Positions 1 through 9,310 of a stretch of DNA of 13,569 bases are shown piece by piece (the first letter of the stretch is position 1; each line of letters starts with the position of its first letter). Both the position numbers and the translations under genes were made by a program. The stretch is taken from NCBI GenBank assembly GCA_027943245.1, contig JANDJZ010001096.1:1-13569 (forward strand), written 5' to 3'. Below the pieces are notes generated by a model that had not been told where the DNA came from, did not search any database, and saw only the letters and a list, made by a program, of their open reading frames with translations. Source of the DNA: Acanthamoeba sp. SK_2022b. Its lineage: Eukaryota; Discosea; Longamoebia; Acanthamoebidae.

Positions 1-129
1 CACCACCACCACCACCACCCCCCCCACCACCACCACCACCACCACCACCACCACCACCACCACCACCACCACCACCACCACCACCACCACCACCACCACC
101 ACCACCACCACCACCACCACCACCACCAC
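1..129. repeat. (CAC)n trinucleotide microsatellite
   Basis: A nearly pure CAC repeat, interrupted only by an 8-base C run at 18-25. It starts at the window edge, so its true length is unknown. Confidence 0.98.
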
Positions 130-303
130 TGCAGATCACAACAGAACAACATCACCACCACAACATCATTACAGCACCACTTCGCCACCATCCACACCCA
201 ACCACCACACCATCACCACCATCACCACCATCACCACCACCACAACACCACCACAACACCACCACAACAACACCACAGAAGCACCAGAACACCACACCAT
301 CAC
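130..303 (+). repeat. A/C-rich satellite block
   Basis: The plus strand is almost only A and C with scattered T, in irregular CCACAACA, CATCACCA and ACACCACC words. No gene is supported. Confidence 0.85.
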
Positions 304-530
304 AGTGATGTGTTGTGGTGTGGTGATGTTGTGATGGTGTGGTGATGTTGTGGTGTTGTGGTGAAGTTGTTGTGATGGTGTTGTGGTGGTGTTGTGTGGT
401 GTTGTGTGGTGTTGTAGTTGTGATGTTGTGGTGGTAGTGTTGAGGCGATGTGGATGTGGCGTTGTTTTGGAGTTGTGGTGTTTTTGTGAGGAGCCTTTTT
501 TGGTGTTGTGGTGTGGTGGTGTTGGTGGTG
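304..530 (-). repeat. G/T-rich satellite block (inverted orientation)
   Basis: The same word family as the preceding block, now with GTGGTGTTGTGATG on the plus strand. The junction with the previous block is a foldback centred near 304 (CATCAC A GTGATG). Confidence 0.85.
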
Positions 531-728
531 TTATGATGAGGCTGATCCTCTTGACTGGAATGCTGCACTGTCATGCATGTGCAGGTGAGAGCTGCTTTAT
601 TGATGGCATAGCATCAAGGTTTTGCAAGTACACCTCCTTCACCATACATGCAACCATTCTGTCCACATGTGCAGTGGTATGCAGCTCCTGTTCACCACGC
701 ATATAGACCCGCTGTGTGGGGGTGTTGT
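531..728. other. Island of normal base composition inside the satellite
   Basis: About 200 bp with all four bases in normal proportion. It contains two related words (CATGCATGTGCAG and CACATGTGCAG) about 90 bp apart. A short plus-strand frame, Cys-rich at its end, runs through it, but it begins in the satellite and matches no family I recognise. It does not resemble the other islands by eye. Confidence 0.6.
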
Positions 729-1855
729 AGGATGTTGTGGATGTGGTAATGCTGTGGTGGTGGCGTGGTGATATTGTGGTGGGGGTGTTGTGGTTGTGGT
801 TGTGGTGTGGTAATGTTGTGGTGGTGATGTGGCGGTGTTGTTTTGGTGTTGTGGAATGGTGGTCTTGGGGTGATGCTGTGGTGATGCTGTGGTGGTGTGG
901 TGATGTTATTGTGATGTTATGGTGGTGTTGGTGGTGGTGGTGTGGCGATGTAATGGTGATGTTTTGGTGGTGGTGGTGGTGATGTGGTGTGGTGTGGTGT
1001 AGTGCTGTGGTGTTGTTGGTGATGTTGTGGTGGTGCAGGTGTGGTGTTGTGGTGGTGTTGTAGTGTTCTTGTGGTGTTGTGGCTATGTTCTGGTGGTGTT
1101 GTTGGTGATGTTGTAGTGTTGTGCAGATGTATTCATGTTGTGGTGTTGTGGTTGTAGTGTTGTTGTAGTTTGGTGGTGGTGTTATGGTATTGTTGTGGAG
1201 TTGTGGCAGTGATTTTTGTGGTGCAGTGGTGCTGTGGTGGTGTTGTTGTGGTGATGGTGTGGTGATGTTATGCTTTTGTAGTGATGTGGTGGTGTGGTTT
1301 TGTTGTGTTGTGGTGTTGTGGTATTGTTGTTATGGTGATGGTGATGTAGTGATGTTGTGTTGTTGTGGTGTTGTGCGGTGATGTTGTGGTGGTGTGATGT
1401 TGTAGAGTTGTTGTGGTGGTGGTGCTGGTGTGGTGCTGGTGATGTGGTGATGTTGTGGTGGTTGTGTGGCTACATTTTGTGGTGTGGTGGTGTGGTGTTG
1501 TAGTGGTGTTGTGGTGAGCGGTGGTAAGGTGGTGGTGGTGGTAAGGTGGTGGTAGTCAGGTGGTGGTGGTCAGGGGTGGTGATGGTGTTATGGTGGTGTG
1601 ATATTGTGATGGTGTTGGTGTTATGGTTGTGTGATATTGTGGTGGTGTTGTGGTGGCTGTGTGGGTGTGTTGTAGTGGTGTTGTTGTGATGTTGTGGTGA
1701 GTGATGATGGTGTGGTATTGTGGTGGTGATGGTATTGTGGTGGTGGTGATGGTGATGGTGGTGATTGTGGTGAGGTGGTGGTTTTGTTCTGGTGGAGCAG
1801 TGGTGTTGTGAGATGATGGTATTGTTGTGGTGGTGGTATCGTGGTGTGCAGGTGG
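729..1855 (-). repeat. G/T-rich satellite block, about 1.1 kb
   Basis: The plus strand is nearly free of C and A apart from scattered GATG and TATG words. It is built from GTGGTGTTGTGGTGATG-type units with local GGTGGT runs (for example around 1526-1580). No gene is supported. Confidence 0.85.
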
Positions 1856-2389
1856 TTAACATCACTGCAACACCACCAACACCATCATCACCAGCACCAT
1901 CACCACAACACGACCACACCACAACCATCACAACAATACCACCACACCACCACAACGTCACAACATCACAACAACATCACTACAACATTACCACATCACC
2001 ACCACTACAGTACAACACTACAACATCACCCTACAACATCACCACCACAACATCACCACAACACTACCACACCACCCAGCATCACACCACCACAACATCA
2101 CAACATCACAACAACATCACCAGCACACTACAATAGCACCACCACACCACACCACAACACCACTACCACCACCACAACACACCACCACAACACCACAGCA
2201 CAACACCACACCACCACCACAACATAACACAACAACACAACACCACAACACCACCACAACATAACACCACAACATCACCACCCAATTACCATTCCACAAA
2301 TAACACAACCACATGACCATCACAACACCACTGTCATCCCACCACGAAAACCACACCACAATTCCACTGTAGCACACAAACAACACCAT
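1856..2389 (+). repeat. A/C-rich satellite block
   Basis: ACATCACCACAACACC-type units on the plus strand, with little G. The orientation switch from the G/T block lies at about 1850-1865, and the switch back at about 2385-2395. Confidence 0.85.
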
Positions 2390-3371
2390 TGTGGTAGTTG
2401 TGGTGGTTAAGTTGTGGTGATGTTGTTGTAGTGTTGTGGTAGTGTTGGTGGTGTGGTGGTGTTGATGGTGGTGTTGTGGTGTTGTGGTTTTGTGGTGGTG
2501 TTGTGGTGGTGGTGTTGTTGTGGTGGTGTGGTGATGTGCATGTTGTGGTGATGTGGTGGTGTTGTGAAGTTGTGGTGTTATGGTGGTTTTTTGATGTTGT
2601 GGTGTGGTGTTGTTGAGGTGATGTTGTGGTGATGTGGTGATGTGGTGCTGTTGTGGTGGTGTGGTGTTGAGGTGATGTTGTGGTGATGTTGTGGTAGTGT
2701 GGTGGTGTGTGATATTGTGGTGTGGTGGTGTGGTTGTAGTGATGTTGTGGTGGTGCTGTGGTGATGGTGTTGTGGTGGTGGTGAGATGGTGCGGTGGTGC
2801 TGTGGTGCTGTTGTGGTGTTGGTGTGAGATGATGTTGTGGTGATGTTGTGGTGATGGTGTGAGATGTTGTTGTGGTGGTGTGATGGTGTGAGATGTTGTT
2901 GTGGTGGTGTGATGGTGTGGTGGTGCTGTGGTGATGTTGTGGTGGTTTGGTGATGTTGTGGTGGTGGTGTGATGGTGATGTTGAGGTGGTATTGTAATAA
3001 TGTTGTGGTGTTCTGGTCGTGTTGTGGTGTGTGGGATGGTGATGTTGTGGTGTGGTGGTGGTGATGATGATGATGATGTTGTGGTGATGTTGTTCTGTGG
3101 TGTGGTGGTGTGGTGGTGATGTTGTGGTGGTGTTGTTCTGTGGTGGTGTGGTGTGGTGTTGAGGTGTTGTGGTGCTATTGTGGTGATGATGTTGTGCTGA
3201 TGTGGTGACATTGTGATGATGTTATGATGATATTGTGATGATGTGGTGATTTTGTAATGTTGTGATGATGTTGTGAGGATGTGGTCGATGTTGTGGTGAT
3301 GTTGTGATGATGTTGTGATGGTTGTGGTGATGTTGTGGTGGTGATGCTGTGGTGCTGTGGTGCTGTTTGTT
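2390..3371 (-). repeat. G/T-rich satellite block with a 29 bp local duplication
   Basis: GTGGTGATGTTGTG-type units. A 29 bp unit is tandemly duplicated exactly at 2853-2881 and 2882-2910, and a GATGAT run lies at 3061-3078. The end (about 3185-3340) is richer in ATGATG words. No gene is supported. Confidence 0.85.
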
Positions 3372-3460
3372 GTGATGTACGCTGTGTGGTGAAGAGTAGA
3401 GTATGAAGTGAGAGAGAACAGGGTTTTCTCTGGTTTTATTACTGCTGAATATATTGTTGT
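3372..3460 (-). repeat. Dispersed element, inverted right-end fragment (copy C)
   Basis: The reverse complement matches the right part of copies at 5884-6026 and 7434-7582, from CAACAATAT through AATAAAACC and the CTTCATACTCTACTCTTCACC block to GTACATCAC. The left part of the element is absent. Confidence 0.85.
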
Positions 3461-3720
3461 GGTGGTGTTGTGGTATTGTGTGGTAGTGGTGGTAGTGTTG
3501 TAATGTTGTGGTGGTGATTGTGGTATTTTTGCCATGACGTGGTGGTGTTTTGTAGTGTTGTAGTGTTGCTGTGGAGGTTGGAGGAGATGTTGTGAAGATG
3601 TTGTGGTGATGTGGTGCTATTGTGGTGCTATTGTGGTGTGGTAGTGGTATTGTGGTTGTGGTAGCGGTGGTATTGTTGTAATGTTGTGGTGGTGTTGTGA
3701 TGATGTTGTGGTGATGTGTC
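3461..3720 (-). repeat. G/T-rich satellite block
   Basis: Continuation of the G/T-rich sense after copy C, ending at an orientation switch near 3720. No gene is supported. Confidence 0.85.
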
Positions 3721-4822
3721 TCAACAGCACCACAACATCACCACACCATGATAACCACAACCCCACCACAACACCACCACACCACCGCAACACCATCACA
3801 CCACCACAACACCACCACAACACTATCACACCACCACTACACCACCACCACGCCATCACACCACCACATCACCACGCCATCACACCACCACCACATCACC
3901 ACATCACCACAACAACACCATCACACCACCACACCACCACCACACCACCACCACACCACCACAACATCACCATCACACCACCACAACACCACCACAACAC
4001 CACCACAACATCACCACCACACCACCACCACACCACCACAACACCACCACCATTACACCACCACAACCCCACAATATCACCACAACACCACTACTCCATC
4101 ACCACCACATCACCACAACATCACCACACCTCTACAACATCACAACCACACAACACCATCACACCACCTCACCACCACATCACCACAACATCACCACAAC
4201 ACCACTACAACATCACGACACCACAACAACTACCATACCATCCATCACCACAGCATCACCACAACACCACCACAACATCACATGATCACCACAACACCAC
4301 CACACAGCAACACCACACAGCAACATCACCACAACGTCACCACCACAACAGCACCACAACATCACCACAACACCACAACCACTACCACCACAGCACCACA
4401 GCACCGCAGCACCACAGCACCACAGCACCACAGCACCACAGCACCAGCACCACCACAACATCACTACAACACCACAATATCACTACAATACCACAACAAC
4501 ACCACCACACCACCACAACACCACCACAACACCACCACAACAACGCAGCACCACCACAACATCACAACACCACCACACAACTAAAACACCAGCACAACAT
4601 CACCATAACAACATCACCACCACAGCACCACCGCACCACAACATCACCACATAACCACAACATTACCACAGCACCACAATATCACCACAACCTCACCACG
4701 ACATCACCACCACAGCACCACAACCTCACCACAACATCACCACCACCACCACCACCACCACCACCACCACCTGACCACCACCACCACCACCACCACCAGA
4801 CCAACCACCACCACCCACCACC
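3721..4822 (+). repeat. A/C-rich satellite block with (CAC)n and an 8-mer array
   Basis: The longest A/C-sense block (1.1 kb), built from CACCACAACACCACC-type words. It includes an AGCACCAC 8-mer array at about 4392-4445 and a CAC run at about 4740-4799, interrupted once by TGA. Open frames here encode only His/Thr/Pro and arise because the sequence lacks T and G. Confidence 0.88.
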
Positions 4823-4927
4823 GGTTGTGGTGTTATTGTGGTAATGTATTGGTGGTGCTGTGGTGATGTTTTGGTGTTGTGGTTGTGGTGTGCTTATGGT
4901 TGGTGTGGCACATGATGATGTGGTTAT
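4823..4927 (-). repeat. Short G/T-rich satellite block
   Basis: A 105 bp reversal flanked by foldback junctions: ACCGGT at its left edge and GTGG-TTAT-CCAC at its right edge. Confidence 0.8.
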
Positions 4928-5450
4928 CCACAACACAACTACAACATAACCACAACACAACTACAACATCACCACAACCACCACATCACCACAACCACCA
5001 CAAAACCACCACCACCCTACACCATTACCACCACAGCAGCACCACATCACACCACAACAACACTACACCACCATAACACCATCACAACATCACTGCAACA
5101 CCACCACAACATCACCACCGCAACACCATCACCACAACACCACACCAGCATCACAACATCACTACAGCACCACAATATTACCACAATATTACCACAAAAA
5201 CACCACCACAACACCACCACAACAACACCACAACATCACCACAACAACACCACAACATCACCACAACAACACCACACCAACACCACAAAACAACCACAAT
5301 CACCACAACACCACAACACCACCACAACATCACCACTACACACCACAACACCATCACAACATCACCACCACAAAACAACACGACCACAACACCACCACAA
5401 CACCATCGCCACACCACCCCAACATCACAAAACAACATCTCAATCACCAA
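4928..5450 (+). repeat. A/C-rich satellite block
   Basis: CACAACATCACC-type units. A 22 bp unit is repeated twice in tandem at 5221-5264. No gene is supported. Confidence 0.85.
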
Positions 5451-5473
5451 CGTTGTGGTGATTGTTGTGATTT

Positions 5474-5543
5474 TCCTTATTTGGAACTTCAAGCAACAGT
5501 CACTCTGGAACATCAAATGAGGTAGGACTTATTGAGCCTAGGC
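5474..5543 (+). repeat. Dispersed element copy A, left half
   Basis: It shares AAGCAACAGT, CACTCTGGAACA and AAATGAGGTAGGACTTA with the copy at 7361-7436. Similarity stops just after GAGCCTAGGC, where copy B continues into the right half. Confidence 0.8.
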
Positions 5544-5883
5544 GGGCCATAGGCCCTACCCCACACCACCACTATAACATCACCACATCACTACTACATC
5601 ATCACCACTACAAAACTGAGTGTTCAGCATAATGAGGCACTGACTCTTTTTCTGTAGACATGTCTACTGCTGCATGACTGTTGAAAACTGTAGACATTTT
5701 GAGAAGGGGCAGTGTCTCATTTTTCTCCATCACAACATCACCACAGCACCAATAACATTGCAACTACAACATCACCACAACCACCACAACACCAAAACAA
5801 CATCACCACATCACCATCATCATGCCACCACACCATCATCACCTCACTCCACAACACCACACTGACACCACACTTACACCACA
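5544..5883. other. 340 bp interrupting copy A: satellite plus an unrelated island
   Basis: It starts with an inverted repeat (GGGCC ATA GGCCC, 5544-5556), then short A/C-rich satellite, then an island of normal composition (about 5617-5728) containing a perfect 14 bp palindrome GTAGACATGTCTAC (5654-5667) with a related GTAGACAT about 40 bp later. A/C-rich satellite follows again. No gene is supported. Confidence 0.65.
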
Positions 5884-6026
5884 TAGCACATTAAGGCATG
5901 CCTTAAGTTTAGGAGTTATGTTGTAGCACAACTGTCTACAACAATATACTCAACAGTAATAAAACCAGAAAGAACCCTGCTCTTTCTCACTTCATACTCT
6001 ACTCTTCACCACACAGCGTACATCAC
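5884..6026 (+). repeat. Dispersed element copy A, right half
   Basis: It begins TAGCACATTAAGGC with a 16 bp perfect palindrome TTAAGGCATGCCTTAA (5891-5906). CTGTCTACAACAATAT, AATAAA (5958-5963), a hairpin (5967-5987, one mismatch) and a pyrimidine-rich tail follow. It is about 85 to 90 percent identical by eye to 7434-7582. Confidence 0.88.
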
Positions 6027-6065
6027 TTCAGTGATTTTGTGGTGTTCTTGTGGTGTTGTAGTGTT

Positions 6066-6280
6066 GTGGTGTGGCGTGGCGTGGCGTGGCGTGGCGTGGC
6101 GTGGCGTGGTGTGGTGTGGTGTGGTGTGGTGTGGTGTGGTGTGGTGTGGTGTGGTGTGGTGTGGTGTGGTGTGGTGTGGTGTGGTGTGGTGTGGTGTGGT
6201 GTGGTGTGGTGTGGTGTGGTGTGGTGTGGTGTGGTGTGGTGTGGTGTGGTGTGGTGCGGTGCGGTGTGGTGCGGTGTGGT
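6066..6280 (+). repeat. Pentanucleotide array (GTGGC)/(GTGGT)
   Basis: 43 pentamer units in register: one GTGGT, seven GTGGC (6071-6105), 30 GTGGT (6106-6255), then a mixed edge with GCGGT variants (6256-6280). Variant units cluster at both ends of a homogeneous core. Confidence 0.97.
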
Positions 6281-6683
6281 GTGGGTGTGGTGTGATGATG
6301 GTGGTGTGGTGTGGTGTGGTGTGGTGTGGTGTGGTGTGGTGTGGTGGTGCTGTTGTGGTGGTGTTGGTGTTAGGATTGTGGTGATTTTGTGGTGGTTTTG
6401 GTGGTGTGGTGATGGTGTGGTGCTCTGGTGTGGTGGTGTTGTGTGGTGATGGTGTGGTGGTGGTGCTGTGGTAGTGTGGTGTGGTGTGGTGGTGTGGTGT
6501 GGTGTGGTGTGGTGGTGGTGTGGTGGTGTGGTGTTGTGGTGGCAGTGTGGTGGTGCTGTGGTGGTGGTGCTGTGGTGTTGTTGTTGTGTGGTGGTGTGGT
6601 GGTCAGGTGGTGTGGTGGTGGTGCGGTGTTGTGGTTTGTTGTGATGGTGCTGTGGTGCTGTGGTGATTTTGTGTTGATGTTGA
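6281..6683 (-). repeat. G/T-rich satellite block with a second GTGGT array
   Basis: It contains nine further GTGGT pentamers at 6301-6345, then irregular GTGGTGGTGCTGTGG units. It ends at an orientation switch (GATGTTG / CAACATC foldback, about 6675-6698). Confidence 0.85.
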
Positions 6684-7295
6684 TTCACCACAACATCCCA
6701 ATAACACTACAAAACCACACTATCACCATTACAACAAACCACAACATCACCACACCCTCCCATCACTACAACACACCCCACATGATCATCACACCATCCC
6801 CCTACCAGCACCACCACACCATCACCAAAACACCACTATAACACCACAACTCCACACCACCACTACACCACAACAGAGCCACCACAACATCAACACAGCA
6901 CCACCACATCACAGCCACAACGTCACCACAACAACATCACAACAGCACCACAACATCACGACCACAACAACACCACCACAACACCACAATACCACTGCAC
7001 CACCACCACAACATCACTACCACAACATCAACACCACAACATCACCACAACAACACCACAACACCACCAAAACATCACCACAATCAACCACAACATCACT
7101 ACCACAACAACCACAATACCACCTAACATCACCATCACAACTTCACCACAACACCACCACAACGTCACCACAACACCACAACAACACAACACCACAACCA
7201 CAACAAAAACCACAACTACACTGTTACAGCACCACCACCACAGCATCATCACAACACAACCACAACACCACACCACCGCAACGCCTCCACAATAT
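6684..7295 (+). repeat. A/C-rich satellite block
   Basis: ACCACAACATCACC-type units. No gene is supported on either strand. Confidence 0.85.
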
Positions 7296-7360
7296 TGTGT
7301 GTTACCTTATTAGGTTCTCTAAGCAACAGTCACATCATAACCACAACACTGTTGGTGAGT
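7296..7360 (+). repeat. Partial left-end duplicate of the dispersed element
   Basis: CCTTATTAGGTTCTCTAAGCAACAGTCAC-like sequence at about 7304-7333 resembles the left end of copies A and B and lies just upstream of copy B. A short A/C stretch then separates the two. Confidence 0.65.
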
Positions 7361-7582
7361 TTCCAAATTAGGTACTCTGAGCAACAGTCTAGTCACTCTG
7401 GAACACCAAATGAGGTAGGACTTAATGAGCTCCTAGCACATTAAGGCATGCCTTAGGTTTTAGGAGTGATGAGGAAGCACAACCAACTGTCTACAACAAT
7501 ATATTCAACAGCAATAAAACCAGAAAGAACCCTGTTCTTTCTCACTTCATTCTCTACTCTTCACCACACAAGTGTATATCAC
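7361..7582 (+). repeat. Dispersed element copy B, most complete (about 220 bp)
   Basis: Left half (7361-7433) and right half (7434-7582) are contiguous here. It has a 14 bp palindrome TAAGGCATGCCTTA (7442-7455), AATAAA (7513-7518), and a perfect 9 bp stem with a CCT loop (7522-7542). No ORF of note and no flanking target duplication was recognised by eye. The type of element is unknown. Confidence 0.85.
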
Positions 7583-7935
7583 AACACACAACACCACAAC
7601 ATCACCACTGAAACACCATAACACCACCACACCATCACCACATCACCACAACATCACCACCATCACCACAACCTCACCACACAATCACTGACCACACCAG
7701 CGCCCCTGAAACACCACAACATCCCCACCACAAAATCAACATCCCAACAGCACAATAACACCACATCAACATCAACACCACACCACAACCACAACCACAA
7801 CACCAACACCACAACACCATGAAACCACAACACTGTAACATCACCACAACATCACCACAACATCACCACAACAACACCATCACCACACTACTTCAATATC
7901 ACACCACTCCAAAACACCACAATACCACCACACCA
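7583..7935 (+). repeat. A/C-rich satellite block
   Basis: CATCACCACAACACC-type units, ending at an orientation switch near 7936. No gene is supported. Confidence 0.85.
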
Positions 7936-8365
7936 TTGTTGTGATGTTGTGGCAGTGTTTGAGCTATGGTAATGTGGTGTCATAGTGATGGTGGTGATAA
8001 ATGGTGTTGTGTTATGGTGATGTTGTCTTGTGATGCTGTTGTGGTGAAGCTGTGGTGATGTTGTTGTGATGATGTGGTGATGTTGTGGTGTGGGGGGTGT
8101 TGTGTTGTGTTGTGGTGGTTGTGTGGTGGTGTTGTTGTTGTGTTGTGGTGGTTGTGTGGTGTTGTTGTTATGGTGTTGTGGTGTAGTGATGGTAGTGGTG
8201 GTGTTGTGGTGTAGTAGTGATGTGGTGATGGTGTGGTGGTGATGTTGTGTTGTTGTTGTGGAGTTGTGGGTGATGGTGTTGCAGTGATATTGGGTGCTGT
8301 GGTGTTGTTGTTGTTGTGGTGATGTTATGGTGTTTGTGGTGGTGTAGTGATGTGGTGGTGTCATG
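7936..8365 (-). repeat. G/T-rich satellite block bordering eRF3
   Basis: GTGGTGTTGTTGTG-type units. The block ends about 100 bp from the eRF3 stop codon. No gene is supported. Confidence 0.85.
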
Positions 8366-8464
8366 TGGTGTTGTGATGAGTTTGTGTTGGTGTTTTGTTT
8401 TGTTTTTGTGTTTAGTGTTTTTATGATTGATTCTCACCAACGCTGCTGCGCGGGCGCGGTACAC
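8366..8464 (-). other. eRF3 3' flank, presumed 3' UTR running into the satellite
   Basis: Downstream of the TAA, in transcript sense, comes a short GC-rich piece, then an A-rich stretch containing AATCATAAAAAC and repeated AAAACA words. It grades within about 60 to 100 nt into the A/C-rich sense of the satellite. No perfect AATAAA is present; CATAAA (plus strand about 8417-8424) is the nearest candidate poly(A) signal. The 3' end was not determined. Confidence 0.4.
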
Positions 8465-9229
8465 TTACTTGCCGCCAGGACGGGCGGCAGGGAGACGCGA
8501 GACCTTGCCGATAGCAATAGTCTTGCCTTCGTCGCGAAGAGTGAAGCGGCCCAGCTGTGGGAAGTCCTTGTAGGTGTCGAGGCACACCGGTTGGGCGAGC
8601 TGGATTCGCGCAGAGACGAAGGCCCCCTTCTTGACGAACTTGGGCTTCTGCTTGGAGACTTCGCCCGACTTCTTGTCGATAGTGCCGAGGATGAGCTTGA
8701 TGGTGCACTCCTCGACTGCCGTGTGGGCGTGGAAGACGGCGGTGTATCCGGGAGAGATGATGGGCTTGTGCTCCAACAGATCGATGACCGCGAGCTGCGC
8801 CTCGAACTGGGGAACGGGCACGATGGGGTGTTCAGCATCGCAGACGACGAAGCCCGACCGGACCTGTTCGTCGGTTACGCCGCTGACAACGATGCGCACA
8901 TACTCTCCCGCCGACGCCGCGTCCAGGTCGGGCGAAAAGTCCGAGGCCACCGACAACACCACGCCGGCCTGCTTGCTGGGCATCACCACCACCTTTTGGC
9001 CCACCCGCACCGTTCCCGACTCGACCTTGCCCTCGATGAACACCTTGCCGGCGTCCTTGATGCGGTCCAGGATCGGAATGCGCAGGGCCGCGGCGGGATC
9101 GCGCTTGGGTGGCCGCAGGCCGTCCAGCACCTGCACCAGTGAGGGGCCCTGGTACCAATCGCAGACGCTCGCGTCCAACGGCTGCAGCAGGTTGGCCCCC
9201 GTGATTCCCGAGATCGGCAAGATCGTCAC

Positions 9230-9310
<81 letters not shown>

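Noticed and set aside
1..129. Telomere repeat at the window edge
   Set aside because: CAC trinucleotides do not match a known telomeric unit, and similar runs occur internally at about 4740-4799.
2117..3535. Long open frames in the satellite (up to 472 codons), His/Thr/Pro-rich or Val/Trp/Cys/Gly-rich
   Set aside because: A two-letter A/C or G/T alphabet almost never forms stop codons, so long frames open in several phases at once. There is no domain, no codon bias and no conserved start.
5522..5559. tRNA or structured RNA at the GGGCC/GGCCC hairpin
   Set aside because: Only one or two short stems can be drawn. There is no cloverleaf, T-arm or box motif.
6023..6691. 222-codon frame with a PHHTTPHHTTPH pattern over the pentamer array
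   Set aside because: It is a direct reading of the complement of the GTGGT repeat, with equivalent frames on the other strand. It is not evidence of a protein.
1..8400. CRISPR array
   Set aside because: Repeats are irregular, overlapping and without unique spacers of fixed length, and the neighbouring genes are eukaryotic.
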